A stretch of 64,000 bases of DNA. It comes from Plasmodium brasilianum. Its lineage: Eukaryota; Apicomplexa; Aconoidasida; Haemosporida; Plasmodiidae. The stretch spans positions 3,011,412 to 3,075,411 of the forward strand of contig NC_090125.1 of NCBI RefSeq assembly GCF_023973825.1, written 5' to 3'. Below the pieces are notes generated by a model that was not told where the DNA came from, made no database searches, and worked only from the letters and a program-made list of their open reading frames with translations. Position 1 is the first letter of the stretch. Each line of letters starts with the position of its first letter. The translations under genes were made by a program, and so were the position numbers. This document shows positions 13,201 to 23,618 of this stretch, piece by piece.

Positions 13201-14205
13201 ACTATTATTATTACCCCTATGTTCAGGGCTAACAGGGGATGACTTACTGGTTAAACTACAGTTGCATTTCACGTCATGGTTGACGCAAACCTTCTTTTTA
13301 CAATCGGAAAAATATGTTTCACATTTGTTAATTACATTGTCATTTCTTCTACTAGTGAGTTTTCTCTTACTCGTTATGATATTTTTCAAACAATGGGATA
13401 TGTCAAATTCGAATAATTCATATATTTCATAAATTAAAAAGGGGGAATTTTCATAATACAACGAATTAGCCTCTTCAACTATACTTTTGTTCTTACTACT
13501 ATGGGATAAAAAAGAATTTTCCATTCCTTTATTTTCTTTGTCTATACTCAATTTATCATTGCTATTACTAAGTGTTCTTGACAATAGGATAGGTTTCTGT
13601 ATGGGACTATAAATATATGTTTTTATTTTGTCAAAAAGATTAATATTATTTGTATTTTTTCTTTCCTCATAGTAGCTAACTGGAAGGTAATTGTCCTTAC
13701 CATAAGTAGCAGCAAAAATATAATTAAAACTACAAATATTACGTACACGTTTTACAATGTCTGAAATTGTGGAATATGGTATTATATCTGACAAGCTGGC
13801 TAATTTTTCAATATTATTTTCCTTGATTTTTATATCTGGATATTTTATACCCATATTACTAGCACAGTTGCCAGCATTCAACACTTGATCTTTATATGTT
13901 GGTATATAGTAAAAAATCAATTCAAAACTTTTTTTTTTTTTTTTTCTTTCTTCCTTTTTTTCCCTTTCTGTTTTCCCTTTTTTTATACTATTAAAAAGCT
14001 CGACACACCCATTTTCCTTATATACAAAATTTTCATCAAATTGTAAATTCGAAAACACGTGAGAGCAATCTTTTTCAGTTACTCCAAATGGCAATATATT
14101 ACTGAACTTAACATTTAACAATGAATTAAAAAATAGGACAAATATAGTTTGGTGACAAGTTCGAATATGTTGTAGCAGTAATAATGATAATAATACAACT
14201 TTCAT
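10219..14205 (-). CDS. Signal-peptide seven-transmembrane protein, GOST/GPR107-like
   Basis: Single exon, 1328 aa. The N-terminus (MKVVLLSLLLLQHIRTC) is a signal peptide. About 980 residues of predicted luminal or extracellular domain follow, interrupted by Asn/Ser- and Lys-rich low-complexity inserts (Asn-rich about residues 490-560). It is Cys-containing, with CNCS and NCSCKN motifs. Residues about 1008-1250 hold seven hydrophobic spans. After the third, the loop LLISKGYMITRG (about 1107) resembles the conserved K-G-[WY]-x-I-T/V-R signature of the GOST family (GPR107/108, TMEM87, lung-7TM receptors), Golgi or endomembrane trafficking proteins with a luminal domain before 7 TMs. Family assignment is by eye. 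A Plasmodium 'serpentine receptor' is the looser alternative. It is convergent with PDH E1-beta and divergent from the aminopeptidase. Confidence 0.75.
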   Translation of the reverse strand: MKVVLLSLLLLQHIRTCHQTIFVLFFNSLLNVKFSNILPFGVTEKDCSHVFSNLQFDENFVYKENGCVELFNSIKKGKTEREKKEERKKKKKSFELIFYYIPTYKDQVLNAGNCASNMGIKYPDIKIKENNIEKLASLSDIIPYSTISDIVKRVRNICSFNYIFAATYGKDNYLPVSYYEERKNTNNINLFDKIKTYIYSPIQKPILLSRTLSNSNDKLSIDKENKGMENSFLSHSSKNKSIVEEANSLYYENSPFLIYEIYELFEFDISHCLKNIITSKRKLTSRRNDNVINKCETYFSDCKKKVCVNHDVKCNCSLTSKSSPVSPEHRGNNNSSSNSNSSGSSNNHSNDYRNIHVHQAKSVKRKKKKKVDGILDSDNYEISEGEFVQDSETTILRLSEQTCIYCIKKKVQGNSNFANFMKKYIKYKLRSNEVTNLKCERKNIVCYYPEKKSLFSSLFLKNYYGKWGCKMEFYPYKDSNKTNKSSDKNRDNKQNDNDNACSTNGINSNDSIINDNINNDNINNDNIINNSNSNNNSNSNNNSNKHNSNKHNSNKHNSNYSNDKKKGVSDVSHVFPNKKALLIFDNLKKQMTYVIISYCFAKEQTVYPVNIAEYNAHLKGVLYTHSYMKQGYTIYQSGINEYYNREQYLKNGMDIYFLSTNKLEKKEGMCYYNYYDDFVDPFKNAFLRRCKTENGNTFENNIFFKNANERIKNFFTNEERKKGEKEQFLNGRNDTEKKDQVKEVEKEKQVESVKEAGLDVEVQKAKEIGYFYHMHSNYFSKSAERNSNSGSSTTPYDKNTNVRTKWNDVGKYIYLTYLKGVHILNFYTFPIFSVYTNLFYKNKAIPPEQMYEDTFIYEQSNVNCKIEVGTNCSCKNNEHGANNIEDSSCIHSATPPVCNSNNSIIYNLVEKNNINSFRHVDVQNNKSIYYYYFINYNNKSYLFEVNTNSQFSGDIFMNGGEILYRFISESEKELLNNRRKYVKDGNTFTIYIDEMSTNNIYKENCRKFNTIKWALILFFIPAWLIINVVYLILVQNIWRQIFNLLHRFLISPSLIRLSSYIMLLMFCIMQCPYRNSRCVEYFILGYMALNTMFNTIFFGNLLLISKGYMITRGNFNKRESLYLTLIISFIYILTSFSQLNIMNEALILICLHTILFLLLVTNILSIIKFLKLKLSFVRNFGLREWEQSIHIKLSMYKVYLCLIILFFSFEMILQVLKVFFNFLSANITLIEYTIELITWCSVLYIFRYRGDILYFSLLYDNITFNIIPLYIVKNAPMDHICDKERNKAFDDFKFPIFILNPLEYSEQNFLSRMAIGWPIYSHYEKKCI

Positions 14206-16800
14206 TTTATTTTTTTTTCTTTTTCCTTAAATTTAAATATGTTATTACGAAACAGAAAAAAAAAAAAACTCTCAATGAATTCATCCTTTAATTTATTTTT
14301 GTATTTTTCCTTTTTCTTTTTTTCTATTCCCTTGGGTTTGGAAATATTTTTACATTTTACGTAAAAGAAAAAAAAAAAAAAAAAAAAAAGAACAAAAGCA
14401 AAAGCAAGGGCAAAAACACATACAAGGAGAAAAAAACAAACAAAAACAACAAGACGATAGTAAAATACAGATGGGCGAAATTCAAAATGTCTGAATTGCA
14501 ATAAAAATAAAATTAACGTTTGAAGACAAAAAAAAAAAAAAAAAAAATGATAAATTTTAAGAGAACGGAAACAGATATGCTTATATACACATAACATATA
14601 AATTACATTTTATGTAGGAACCCCTTTGTAACTTACTGTAATTGTAAGAAGCAAAAGTATCAATGTAAAGGAGTTCATCTGATATGTATGTGTCTATATG
14701 TATACATATAGAGGAACAATTTTAAAAAACTAATTAGTACGAAATCTCAAAAAAAAAAAAATAAATAAATAAGAATTAAACAATGAATAATTATTAAAGA
14801 TATAATACAAAATGTTATAAAAAAAAAAAAAAAAAAAAAATTAAAAAATGTGCTCAATAAAGATATATATTGAAACATTTACAAAAAAACGTTAATACTT
14901 ATCTTCTACGTATAAATGTACATAAAAATATTTGACACGCAAATAATATTAATATAAATCTCCAAGTCGGAAAATTAACCATACTTTTTTTTTTTTTTTT
15001 TACTAAATCGAAGAAGAAAACAAAATATCATATACATGTAACTGCGTTTATCTAATTATATATACAAATATATAAATAAATATATATAAATATATATTTG
15101 CACAATTAAACATGCCAATTGGAAGTTCTCTTCTTTTTCTTAAAGAACGATTAAAAAATAATGTGTACTGCAAAAAAGAACGCAAAAATGAACGAAAAAA
15201 AGGAAGAGAGCAAAAGGGTTGTTTTCAATTAAAAAAAAAAAAAATTTAAACGAACAGGTGTTTCAGTATATAAAAATATCAAACACTTTTTTTCATTCAT
15301 AATTATAAAATATAATGTAATATAATTTAATATAATAATATTAAAAATGAAATACAAAAAACAAAGAAAACCATAAATAAAATAAAATAAGATTAAAAGA
15401 AAAAAAAAAAAAAAATATTTTCAACGTCATTCAAAAAAAAGCTTGCAGATTAAAACTGAAGTTTTGATCTCGAAAAAAATAAATGCAAAAACAAAAAAAA
15501 AAATAAAAAGAATAAAAAATAAAAAGAATAAAATAACATAAAAAGAATAAAAAAAAAAAAGAAAAAAAAAAAAAAAAAAAGAAGAAAAATAAAAAAATGG
15601 AATAAAAAAGAAAAAAAAGAAAAAAAAAGAGCATTATATAGAACATTTTTATGCAATTTACTATTATAGAATTCTGTAATTTGTACAGAATTGTATAAAA
15701 ATTTAAGTTGTTCTTCCTCATTTTTAATACAGCTGATAGTACGATGGATATATATATATAAATATATATATATATGTAAATTGTATGTATTTATATAAAA
15801 ATATTATGTATGTATAATAAATATATATATTTATGTACATCTGCTATATATGTATATAAATACTTTATGTGTACATATTGAACGGTTCTTGCAAAGAAAA
15901 CAAAGTTCAATGATTAGCAATTTAAAGAAAGAATATATCTTTTTTTTTTTTTTTTTTTTACATATTTTATGCCGGCTGAGTAGTTTTTAAAAAATGATAC
16001 CCCCCGTAGACCCCCCCCCCCTATATTAATCTAGTTTTTCGCACCTATTCACTTAAAAAAGCTTCATTCAATCATGCTTTTACGATATATTCATATATGC
16101 ACTAATTGATTCATTTACAATTTTACTTACTCTTTAACTGGTTAATAAATCCATTCACCCTTTTTTTTTTTTTTTTTTTTTTTTTTTGGAGAACAGTAAG
16201 AAACTTCACATACATGCATTGCTTGTTAAATATAAAATTGTATGTATATATAATTGTGCATATAAATATTATATTATATAGTTTACATGAACAAATATAT
16301 ATTTACCTTTAAAAATTTTTTATGCAATGTATTTTATGTAAGGTGAAAAAAAAAAAAAATAGAAATTGCATTATTTCGTTATTTACTTATAATGCAAGTT
16401 CTATACATTTATTAAGCCAAATTATTAAATGGTGAAAGAGTAAAAATAAAAAAATGTATTATGTACATATAGCATATAAATGAATATAATATATTTATAT
16501 ATTAATAATACATATATATGTATATGAATAATAAAATGAAAACTTATTTTTTATTTTTTTTTATAATTACTTTATATGATAAAATAGTTGACACTTTACT
16601 CAGTGTTATGTAATAATTACTAAATTATAACGCAATAATTAAGCAGCTATTAAGAAGATATTACGAGACTTTTTCCTTTTTATTTCCATATATTTTACGA
16701 GAAGATTTATTTCTTAAAAGTATATGTATGTAAATAAATATGTATGTGCTGCATATGTATGCTATACAGTAACATAGTATATAATTATATATATATTTCA
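14206..16800. other. Divergent promoter region
   Basis: 2.6 kb between the starts of the 7-TM gene (-) and the aminopeptidase (+). It holds many poly(A)/poly(T) tracts, (TA)n and a striking run of 11 C at 16011-16021. The ORFs here are Phe- or Lys-rich homopolymer translations. No gene is seen. Confidence 0.75.
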
Positions 16801-18594
16801 ATGCATTTTTTAATTTTATCCTCCCAATATCGAATATCCTTTCAAAGAGAACAAAACTATTTAAATTTTTTTAAAAAAAAATTGAACAGCTTAAATAAAC
16901 ATCAGGAATATACAAGAACGTGTTATTTTCATTTTTTTCATAATAATAACAAAACGAATAATTTAGTATTTCGAAATAATAAAGCGTTCAGTAGCAATAA
17001 GGAAATTAAGATTAACTCAAAGATGACATCTACAGTACCACAAGTAGTTTCACTAGATCCAACTAGTATACCAATAGAATACCATACACCAGTTGATGAT
17101 TTAAAAATAGAATTAAAGGATTTAAATGAAGATCCATGTAGTGCAGATGAAGGACTTGTAGTTTTTTTAGTTAATAGTGCATCGAAAGAAAATGGTACGA
17201 TAAAAATAAATTCAAAGGTAAAAGATAAAAATGTTAATGAATTTTTAAAAGAAGAGAATATGGAAGGTTTTAATGGAAAATTAGGTACATCTAAAAGTTT
17301 TTATATTTCAAATGAAAAGAAGAAATATATTAATTTAGCGTATATAGGATGTGGATCAGCTAATGAATTAACAGAATTGGAAGTAAGAAGAATAGCATCT
17401 TCACTTGTTTCTATATTACATGATAATAAATTTGCAAAGGTTTCTTTAATATTTGAAATAAAAATTCAAGAGTCTTTATTTCGTTTCTTGTTAGAAAATA
17501 TTTATTATGAATATATAGCTGATGAAAGGTTTAAGTCTTCAGATAAGAGCACGAATACTGAGTATATGAAACAATTATATTTATATATAGCAGATGCAAA
17601 TATATATAAAGCACAAATAGAAAAATCTCGTATATATTATTTCGGAACCTATTATGCATGTCAACTTATAGCCGCTCCCTCAAATTATTGTAACCCTGTG
17701 TCTTTATCTAATGCTGCAGTTGAATTAGCAAAGAAAGTTAATTTAGAATGTAAAATATTAGGAATAAAAGAAATAGAAGAACTGAAAATGGGGGCTTATT
17801 TATCAGTAGGAAAAGGAAGTTTATATCCAAATAAATTTATTCATTTAACATACAAGGGAAAAGGAGATATAAAGAAAAAAATTGCATTAGTTGGCAAGGG
17901 AATTACGTTTGATTCTGGTGGATATAATTTAAAAGCAGCTCCAGGTTCAATGATTGATTTAATGAAATTTGATATGAGTGGTTGTGCAGCAGTACTAGGA
18001 TGTGCTTATTGTATAGGTACTATTAAACCAGAAAATCTAGAAATACATTTTCTTAGTGCAGTGTGTGAAAATATGGTATCTAGGAATTCATATAGACCAG
18101 GTGATATTATAACAGCATCAAATGGAAAAACAATTGAAGTTGGAAATACGGATGCAGAAGGTAGACTAACATTAGCTGATGCATTAGTATATGCTGAAAA
18201 ATTAGGTGTTGATTATATAATTGATATAGCAACATTAACAGGTGCTATGTTATATTCATTAGGTACAAGTTATGCTGGTGTTTTTGGAAATAATGAAGAA
18301 TTAATTAATAAATTATTAAATTCTTCAAAAACATCTAATGAGCCAATTTGGTGGCTACCAATAATAAATGAATATAGATCCTCATTAAATTCTAAATTTG
18401 CTGATATAAATAATATATCATCAAGTGTCAAAGCGTCATCGGTTGTCGCTTCTTTGTTTTTAAAAGAATTCGTACAAAATACTCCTTGGGCACATATTGA
18501 TATAGCTGGAGTTTCTTGGAATTTCAAGGCAAGAAAGCCCAAGGGATTTGGTGTAAGGCTACTCACTGAGTTTATCCTAAATGATGCGATATAA
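16801..18594 (+). CDS. LAP: M17 leucyl aminopeptidase
   Basis: Single exon, 597 aa from the ATG at 16801. A further 19 in-frame codons upstream (from 16744) are TA-derived and not used. This start places the metal-binding residues exactly eight below the P. falciparum numbering, fitting its 605-aa protein. This two-zinc hexameric exopeptidase removes N-terminal Leu and other hydrophobic residues from peptides. In Plasmodium it is cytosolic, helps finish haemoglobin digestion and is a drug target. The N-terminal domain spans about residues 80-290. The catalytic domain shows [15 protein letters not shown] (metal ligands K366 and D371, catalytic K378), MKFDMSG (D391) and NTDAEGR (D451, E453, R455), all intact. 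The first roughly 75 residues are basic and poorly conserved. Confidence 0.96.
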   Translation: MHFLILSSQYRISFQREQNYLNFFKKKLNSLNKHQEYTRTCYFHFFHNNNKTNNLVFRNNKAFSSNKEIKINSKMTSTVPQVVSLDPTSIPIEYHTPVDDLKIELKDLNEDPCSADEGLVVFLVNSASKENGTIKINSKVKDKNVNEFLKEENMEGFNGKLGTSKSFYISNEKKKYINLAYIGCGSANELTELEVRRIASSLVSILHDNKFAKVSLIFEIKIQESLFRFLLENIYYEYIADERFKSSDKSTNTEYMKQLYLYIADANIYKAQIEKSRIYYFGTYYACQLIAAPSNYCNPVSLSNAAVELAKKVNLECKILGIKEIEELKMGAYLSVGKGSLYPNKFIHLTYKGKGDIKKKIALVGKGITFDSGGYNLKAAPGSMIDLMKFDMSGCAAVLGCAYCIGTIKPENLEIHFLSAVCENMVSRNSYRPGDIITASNGKTIEVGNTDAEGRLTLADALVYAEKLGVDYIIDIATLTGAMLYSLGTSYAGVFGNNEELINKLLNSSKTSNEPIWWLPIINEYRSSLNSKFADINNISSSVKASSVVASLFLKEFVQNTPWAHIDIAGVSWNFKARKPKGFGVRLLTEFILNDAI

Positions 18595-18624
18595 GGTTAA
18601 GGAGAATATAGGGAGGCATTGTAT

Positions 18625-18659
<35 letters not shown>

Positions 18660-19321
18660 CATGCAATGTCTATACGTACGCGTAATGAGTGAGAGAGGCA
18701 CTCTAGCTCATGCAAGAGCCCCAAAAATACACACAAGGATGAAAGGAAGTTAAACTGTGCTTTCATATTTTTGGTCATATATACACACTTAGATACGTAC
18801 ATATGTACACACACATATATATATATATTTATTTATTTATATATGTTCATTTGTGTATATGTATGTATTTTCATATATAGGGAACGAATTTCTTCAGTAT
18901 GAGCTGTCGAATATTTAAGTTTTAATTATATTTTTTTATTCCATTTTTGACACTTGTTTTTATTTTTAATCATGTTAAACAGTGATTTTTATGACCACAT
19001 TTTAATTTACATTTTTATGGAATGAAAATAAGTACATTTTGCGAAATGAATGTCTTGATGGATTATTTATTTTGCTTTATCTTTTTACTAAATGGAATTA
19101 TTTTTATTTTTTTTTTTTTTTTTTGAAAAGAGCTACTCATGTGGGTTGCAAATGCATAAACGGACAAGAATTTTAACACTATAAGTTATATTTAAAAGTT
19201 TTAGAAATGCGAGGAAAAATAAGTAAATATGTTATTTCAATTTCGTTATAAAGGTATTTTTTATTTTTTCATTCTTTGTGTGCATCTCTCCTTTTTTTTC
19301 GCTATAGTAACAGGTGTATAC

Positions 19322-19371
<50 letters not shown>

Positions 19372-20101
19372 TTTTCTTTTTTGTAATATTTACATCACGG
19401 CGTGTGTACATACCAAAAATCGAATGCTATAAAGGTGCTTACCTATATTATGGTATATATATGTACATACATTTGCATATATGCATATGTGTGGGACATT
19501 TACCCATGATAGTAAAAGTAGCTAAATGGAGCACTTATTTTGCACGTATTGCTAATGAAAAAATGATATAATGGGTTACGTAAAAAAAATTAAAAATTAT
19601 ATACAAGGGCAGGTAAACCATGGGAATTTTCAGATTTTATATTTTTATTCATAAGGTAAATATTTTGTCTGTTTTTATTGTTTTCATATGTATATAAATA
19701 TATAACTATTATAGAGCAACAGGATAATGTGCAAATCTGTGTAAAATTGCTTAATATTGCGTAATATTGCGTAAAATGGCATAAAATGGCGTACATTTGC
19801 GTAGTAGGGGGATAGACAAATAAATTGAGTATATTACTCAGGTTTTATTTTTTGTTATAGATATACTTAAGTGCAAACTTATCGCTGTTCAGGCAAACCT
19901 ACACAAATAAAATACTCATAGAACATTTAAGGAAAGATTGAACTTAACTGTTGGTATCAAAAGGTACAAGTTCGGAAGGGGTAACAGAAATTGCGTTTTA
20001 AAAAAATCTACATTATCAAAGGATAAAATGTATGAGGAAAAATGTGTTAACAGGAATGAACGAGAAGAAACAAAAAAAAAAAAAAAATTATTCCAAAAAA
20101 T
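18595..20101. other. Intergenic region
   Basis: 3' flank of the aminopeptidase and 5' flank of the next gene. It contains (TA)n at 18633-18655 and 19321-19352, poly(T), and at 19740-19800 a short tract of repeated gcgtaatatt/gcgtaaaat units. The frame opening at 19938 may be the true N-terminus of the following gene (see there). Confidence 0.65.
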
Positions 20102-21530
20102 ATGTGGGATGTCAATTATAAAGACAGTAATAACAATACTGACTATGTGAGGGACCAACGAGCGAATGGTTACTTTCTAAACTTAAAGGAAGAAAGAGAA
20201 AAATGTACGCAGAAATACACTGTCAAAGAGGATGATTTTCTGAATACTGATGCTTTAGTAATGGCGGCGTGTGAAATTTTGTGGAATGCCTTAAACCCTG
20301 AAAAAGAAAATTGCATTGATTTGTTTAATGATCGAATTTATAATTTTTTAACAAAAATAGGGGAAGAAAAATTTAAAAATCTTATTTTACCGTATTTTAT
20401 AGCAAATGCAAAAAGTATACATGATCTGAAAAATCTTTTATCTGAAAAAAAGGGTCAGAAATATAATGAAAGTTTTGCCAGCTGTAGTATTAAAGAATTA
20501 AAAAGGATAACAAATGAAAATAATCTAAGTCTAATAGTAAATTATCAAGAACAAAGTGACTTGAGGGTAAAAACAAATGCACATGGGATGTTAATTATAC
20601 CAAAAAACGTTTTTTTCAATTTCATAAAAAAAATTATTCTAATGAATGATCATTTAGCAAATTCTGATAGTGCGCTTTTTAGGGTCTTCCTTTTAGAAAT
20701 GTTAAAAAATAAGGACAAATTTTTCATCAATATGGAAGGAAATTTTTTGAAAAAACATGACCAAGGAAAGTATGACAATCTTGTTAAGGAAAATAAAAAT
20801 TTGTTAAACGATAAAGACGTCTACTACAGAATAAAAAAGGGGAAAAAAAAAAAAATGAAAATAGTGATAATACTAATAGTAACAAGGAAAACCCACTATT
20901 GAGGGAAGACTACAAATTGGTAGAAAGAGCAAGAAGTTTAAACGATATAATTCACAACAGTATAATGCATATATCAAAAAAAAAAAAAAACTCTACAAAA
21001 GAAGATGCGGAAAACTTAAGTTTACTAAAATGCGTATCTCTTAATAAAAAGAAATATGATCAAATTATGTATAAAAAGAGAAGGGAAAATTACAATGATC
21101 CATTACATATTTTAAAGGAATTTTTGAAAAAAGACAATAATACGTTAAATTACAATGAAATTGTAAATGAACTAAGGTCATGTACCTTTCAGCCCAATAT
21201 CTGTAAATATATACTAGCAGAGGCTGATAATATTATAAACAAGGACAAGTTTTGCATAATAAAAGAGGAAAAAAGATATAAGGGTGAAATAGAAAAACTA
21301 TTTAAGAATATTCATAATAGTTCTATAACAGATGAAATGCATAAATATATGTTAAACAATACCCAAATCGAGCATGCGAATGATGAAGAAAATAGAAATA
21401 TTATGAAATATATGGAAATGTATTATATACAGTACTGTGCAAATAAGGTAATAAAGGGGGAGTTCAAAAATGAAATTATCATTTAAGTGAAGAGGCATAA
21501 CAAAAAATGCCCAGCACATATATATATATC

Positions 21531-21571
<41 letters not shown>

Positions 21572-22554
21572 GCTCTGGAATAATCTACATATCCATCTAT
21601 TATTTCACTAATTTTTTTTAATAAATATTTGCAGTAGTCACATACGTGTGAATTGTTGTACTTAAGTTTTTCCATTACATGCAATGAACCTTTAAATGTT
21701 TACATTTTTATTCTTTTTTGCAGAGAACAAATACGAAAGGAAGCTTAATAAAGTATTATGATGAATGTTGTCAACCAGAACATAGATTAAGTAGGCATAT
21801 AACACGTAGTGCAACAAATGCTTGTAATAGTAAATATAATGTTAACATGATGAAGGAAAGAAAAAAATCAGAAGGTATAACTACTAAAGGCAAAAATACA
21901 TGGATTAATGAATTAAGAGGAGGGTATCTAAGTAACTGTTTTAATTTTTCGATAACTGATAAAAACGAAAGGATTGATAAAAACAAGCAAAAGCATGAAC
22001 AGATGAAGTTTGCACGTGTGCAAGAATTTAACTGGCATAAAGAAATACGACTAAAAGGAAGGAGATTGAGAACGAAAGTTATACCTAATTTAGATATATC
22101 GAATAAATTTATGCGCAACTTACATAGTGTGAATTATACTTTTGATAAATTTGCACAAACTGTTGATACACATAAGAAAACAAAATATTTTTCTGAAAAT
22201 GACAAATATGATGATGATAAGCCTAATAATAAAAATATACAGGTTAATTATGAATCATTAAAATTTCAGGATATGCATAAAAATAATAATATTACTTCTT
22301 CCTCAATACATGCAGGCAATAAAAAAATTTTTAACTTTAAAAATGGTAAACACACACAAAAAAAAAAAAAAAAAAGTTATGAACACAAAGATATCGTAGA
22401 ACGGGAGAAAATACTTAATGACTTTAACAAATTCTGTTCTTTTATTCCTCCTCCCAAAGTTATTGCCGTAAAATCGGATCATACAACTTTGGAAGATATT
22501 GAGAAAGAACTGCTATCTCTTCCTTCGTCGGTTCAATATTTACAGATATTGTAA
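20102..22554 (+). CDS. Conserved Plasmodium protein, unknown function; frame broken at poly(A)
   Basis: I do not recognise a family. Coding blocks are 20102-20842, then in the +2-shifted frame about 20856-21447, then 21724-22554. The last junction is a clean 276-nt intron (AAG|GTAATA ... TTTTGCAG|AGA, phase 0). Between blocks 1 and 2 there is no intron. Frame 1 runs into TRKTHY-stop after a run of 13 A (20843-20855), while the shifted frame continues as an Asn-rich linker (NENSDNTNSNKENPLL) into REDYKLVERARS. One more A, or two fewer, restores a single reading frame. A second run of 16 A (20072-20087) similarly separates an upstream open frame starting at 19938. The protein is Lys/Asn-rich and probably helical, with a CTFQPNI motif of the kind found in some cytoskeletal or ciliary proteins (weak). 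The ending ...PSSVQYLQIL is intact. Confidence 0.7.
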
Positions 22555-23502
22555 CTTTCATAATAAATAAAGAACAAAAAAAAGGGAAAAAATTTACATT
22601 ACTCCATAAATAATTTCATACAAAATGTGAGATGTAAAGCGTATGATGGTTAATGCTACATACATAATATATGTAGCAGTTTTCCTTATATAAAAAACAA
22701 TGGATAACAATATGACAATAAATAAATATAACATATAATTCCCTAATGCAGCTAACTCTTAATTTACAAAGGCACTAAAGTAAAACCACAATTTTTGAAT
22801 ATTCTTAATTTAGGTTAAATTCCTCTTTCAAAAAAGTAAAATTTAAATGAGCAAAATATACATATATAAAGTATAATATATGCATACATTTATATAAACA
22901 ATTTATTTATTCTGAATATATATCATGATTATTAGTACTTTGTAAGAGCTACAACCATTTCCACTTCCTAGGCTTCAGTCGCTTTGAATATTATAAATGA
23001 CTGGAGAAAATAACTAGTATTTTATCTTGCTACATATATAATATATGGACATTAATTATATATATTTACTTATAAGAATATTATATATATACTATATTTT
23101 CATATGTTTACAAGAATAAAAACAAACCATACACACATTTTGTACGAAAATATTTATAAAAGTAAACATATAATATATAATATATAATTTTGTACGTGAA
23201 AAGTTCTTTTTTAAACCTACTCTCTCCATCATATATTATTATCTTTTATAAAGTTCAATATAAAATATTTTATATTATAATTTATAAAGATAAAAAAAAA
23301 AAAAACTAATAAAATTATTACAACATTTCATTAAAATTGAAAATATTCTTAACAGTGAACTTTGCAAATCTTATAAAAACAATGGCTAGCTTGCATTAAA
23401 TAATGAAAGCTAATGATTCAAAATAAAACCATCTATTTTTTTTTTTTTTTTTTTTTTTTACTTTTTGTATGCAAAAAAAAAAAGTTGATTACTTAGAATT
23501 GT
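22555..23502. other. Intergenic region
   Basis: 3' flank of the unknown gene. It is mostly (TA)-rich. One less AT-rich island at about 22945-23015 includes a polypyrimidine-AG stretch (tttccacttcctag) but no coding frame. A poly(T) run lies at 23437-23459, just before the U5 3' end. Confidence 0.65.
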
Positions 23503-23618
23503 TAACGCGCCAACGAAGGCGCGACAAAAATTTGTGGTATAATGCATTTATCGTACTTTCTACACGGCAATCTTTAGTAAAAGGCGAAAGATTGATTCGT
23601 TATGTAGTAAGTACACAC
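23503..23618 (-). ncRNA. U5 spliceosomal snRNA
   Basis: Read on the minus strand, the sequence contains the near-invariant U5 loop 1: CAATC-TTTCGCCTTTTACTAAA-GATTG, closed by a 5-bp stem. The basal stems also pair: GTACTT (23614-23609) with AAGTAC (23558-23553), and CTACA with TGTAG. Downstream is an Sm site, AATTTTTG (23532-23525), then a GC-rich terminal hairpin, CGCGCC-TTCGTT-GGCGCG (23523-23506). U5 snRNA holds exon ends during both steps of splicing. Ends are estimated from the folding (5' end about 23614-23620, 3' end about 23500-23505). The block stands out by base composition from its surroundings. A 66-codon open frame on the opposite strand is an artefact of the RNA gene. Confidence 0.95.

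Noticed and set aside
14202..14597. 131-aa ORF upstream of the 7-TM gene
   Set aside because: Built from poly(T)/poly(A) runs; the downstream ATG at 14205 begins a clear signal peptide.
16744..16800. Earlier start for the aminopeptidase (adds 19 aa)
   Set aside because: The extra residues come from TA-rich leader; the ATG at 16801 fits the known protein length and active-site spacing.
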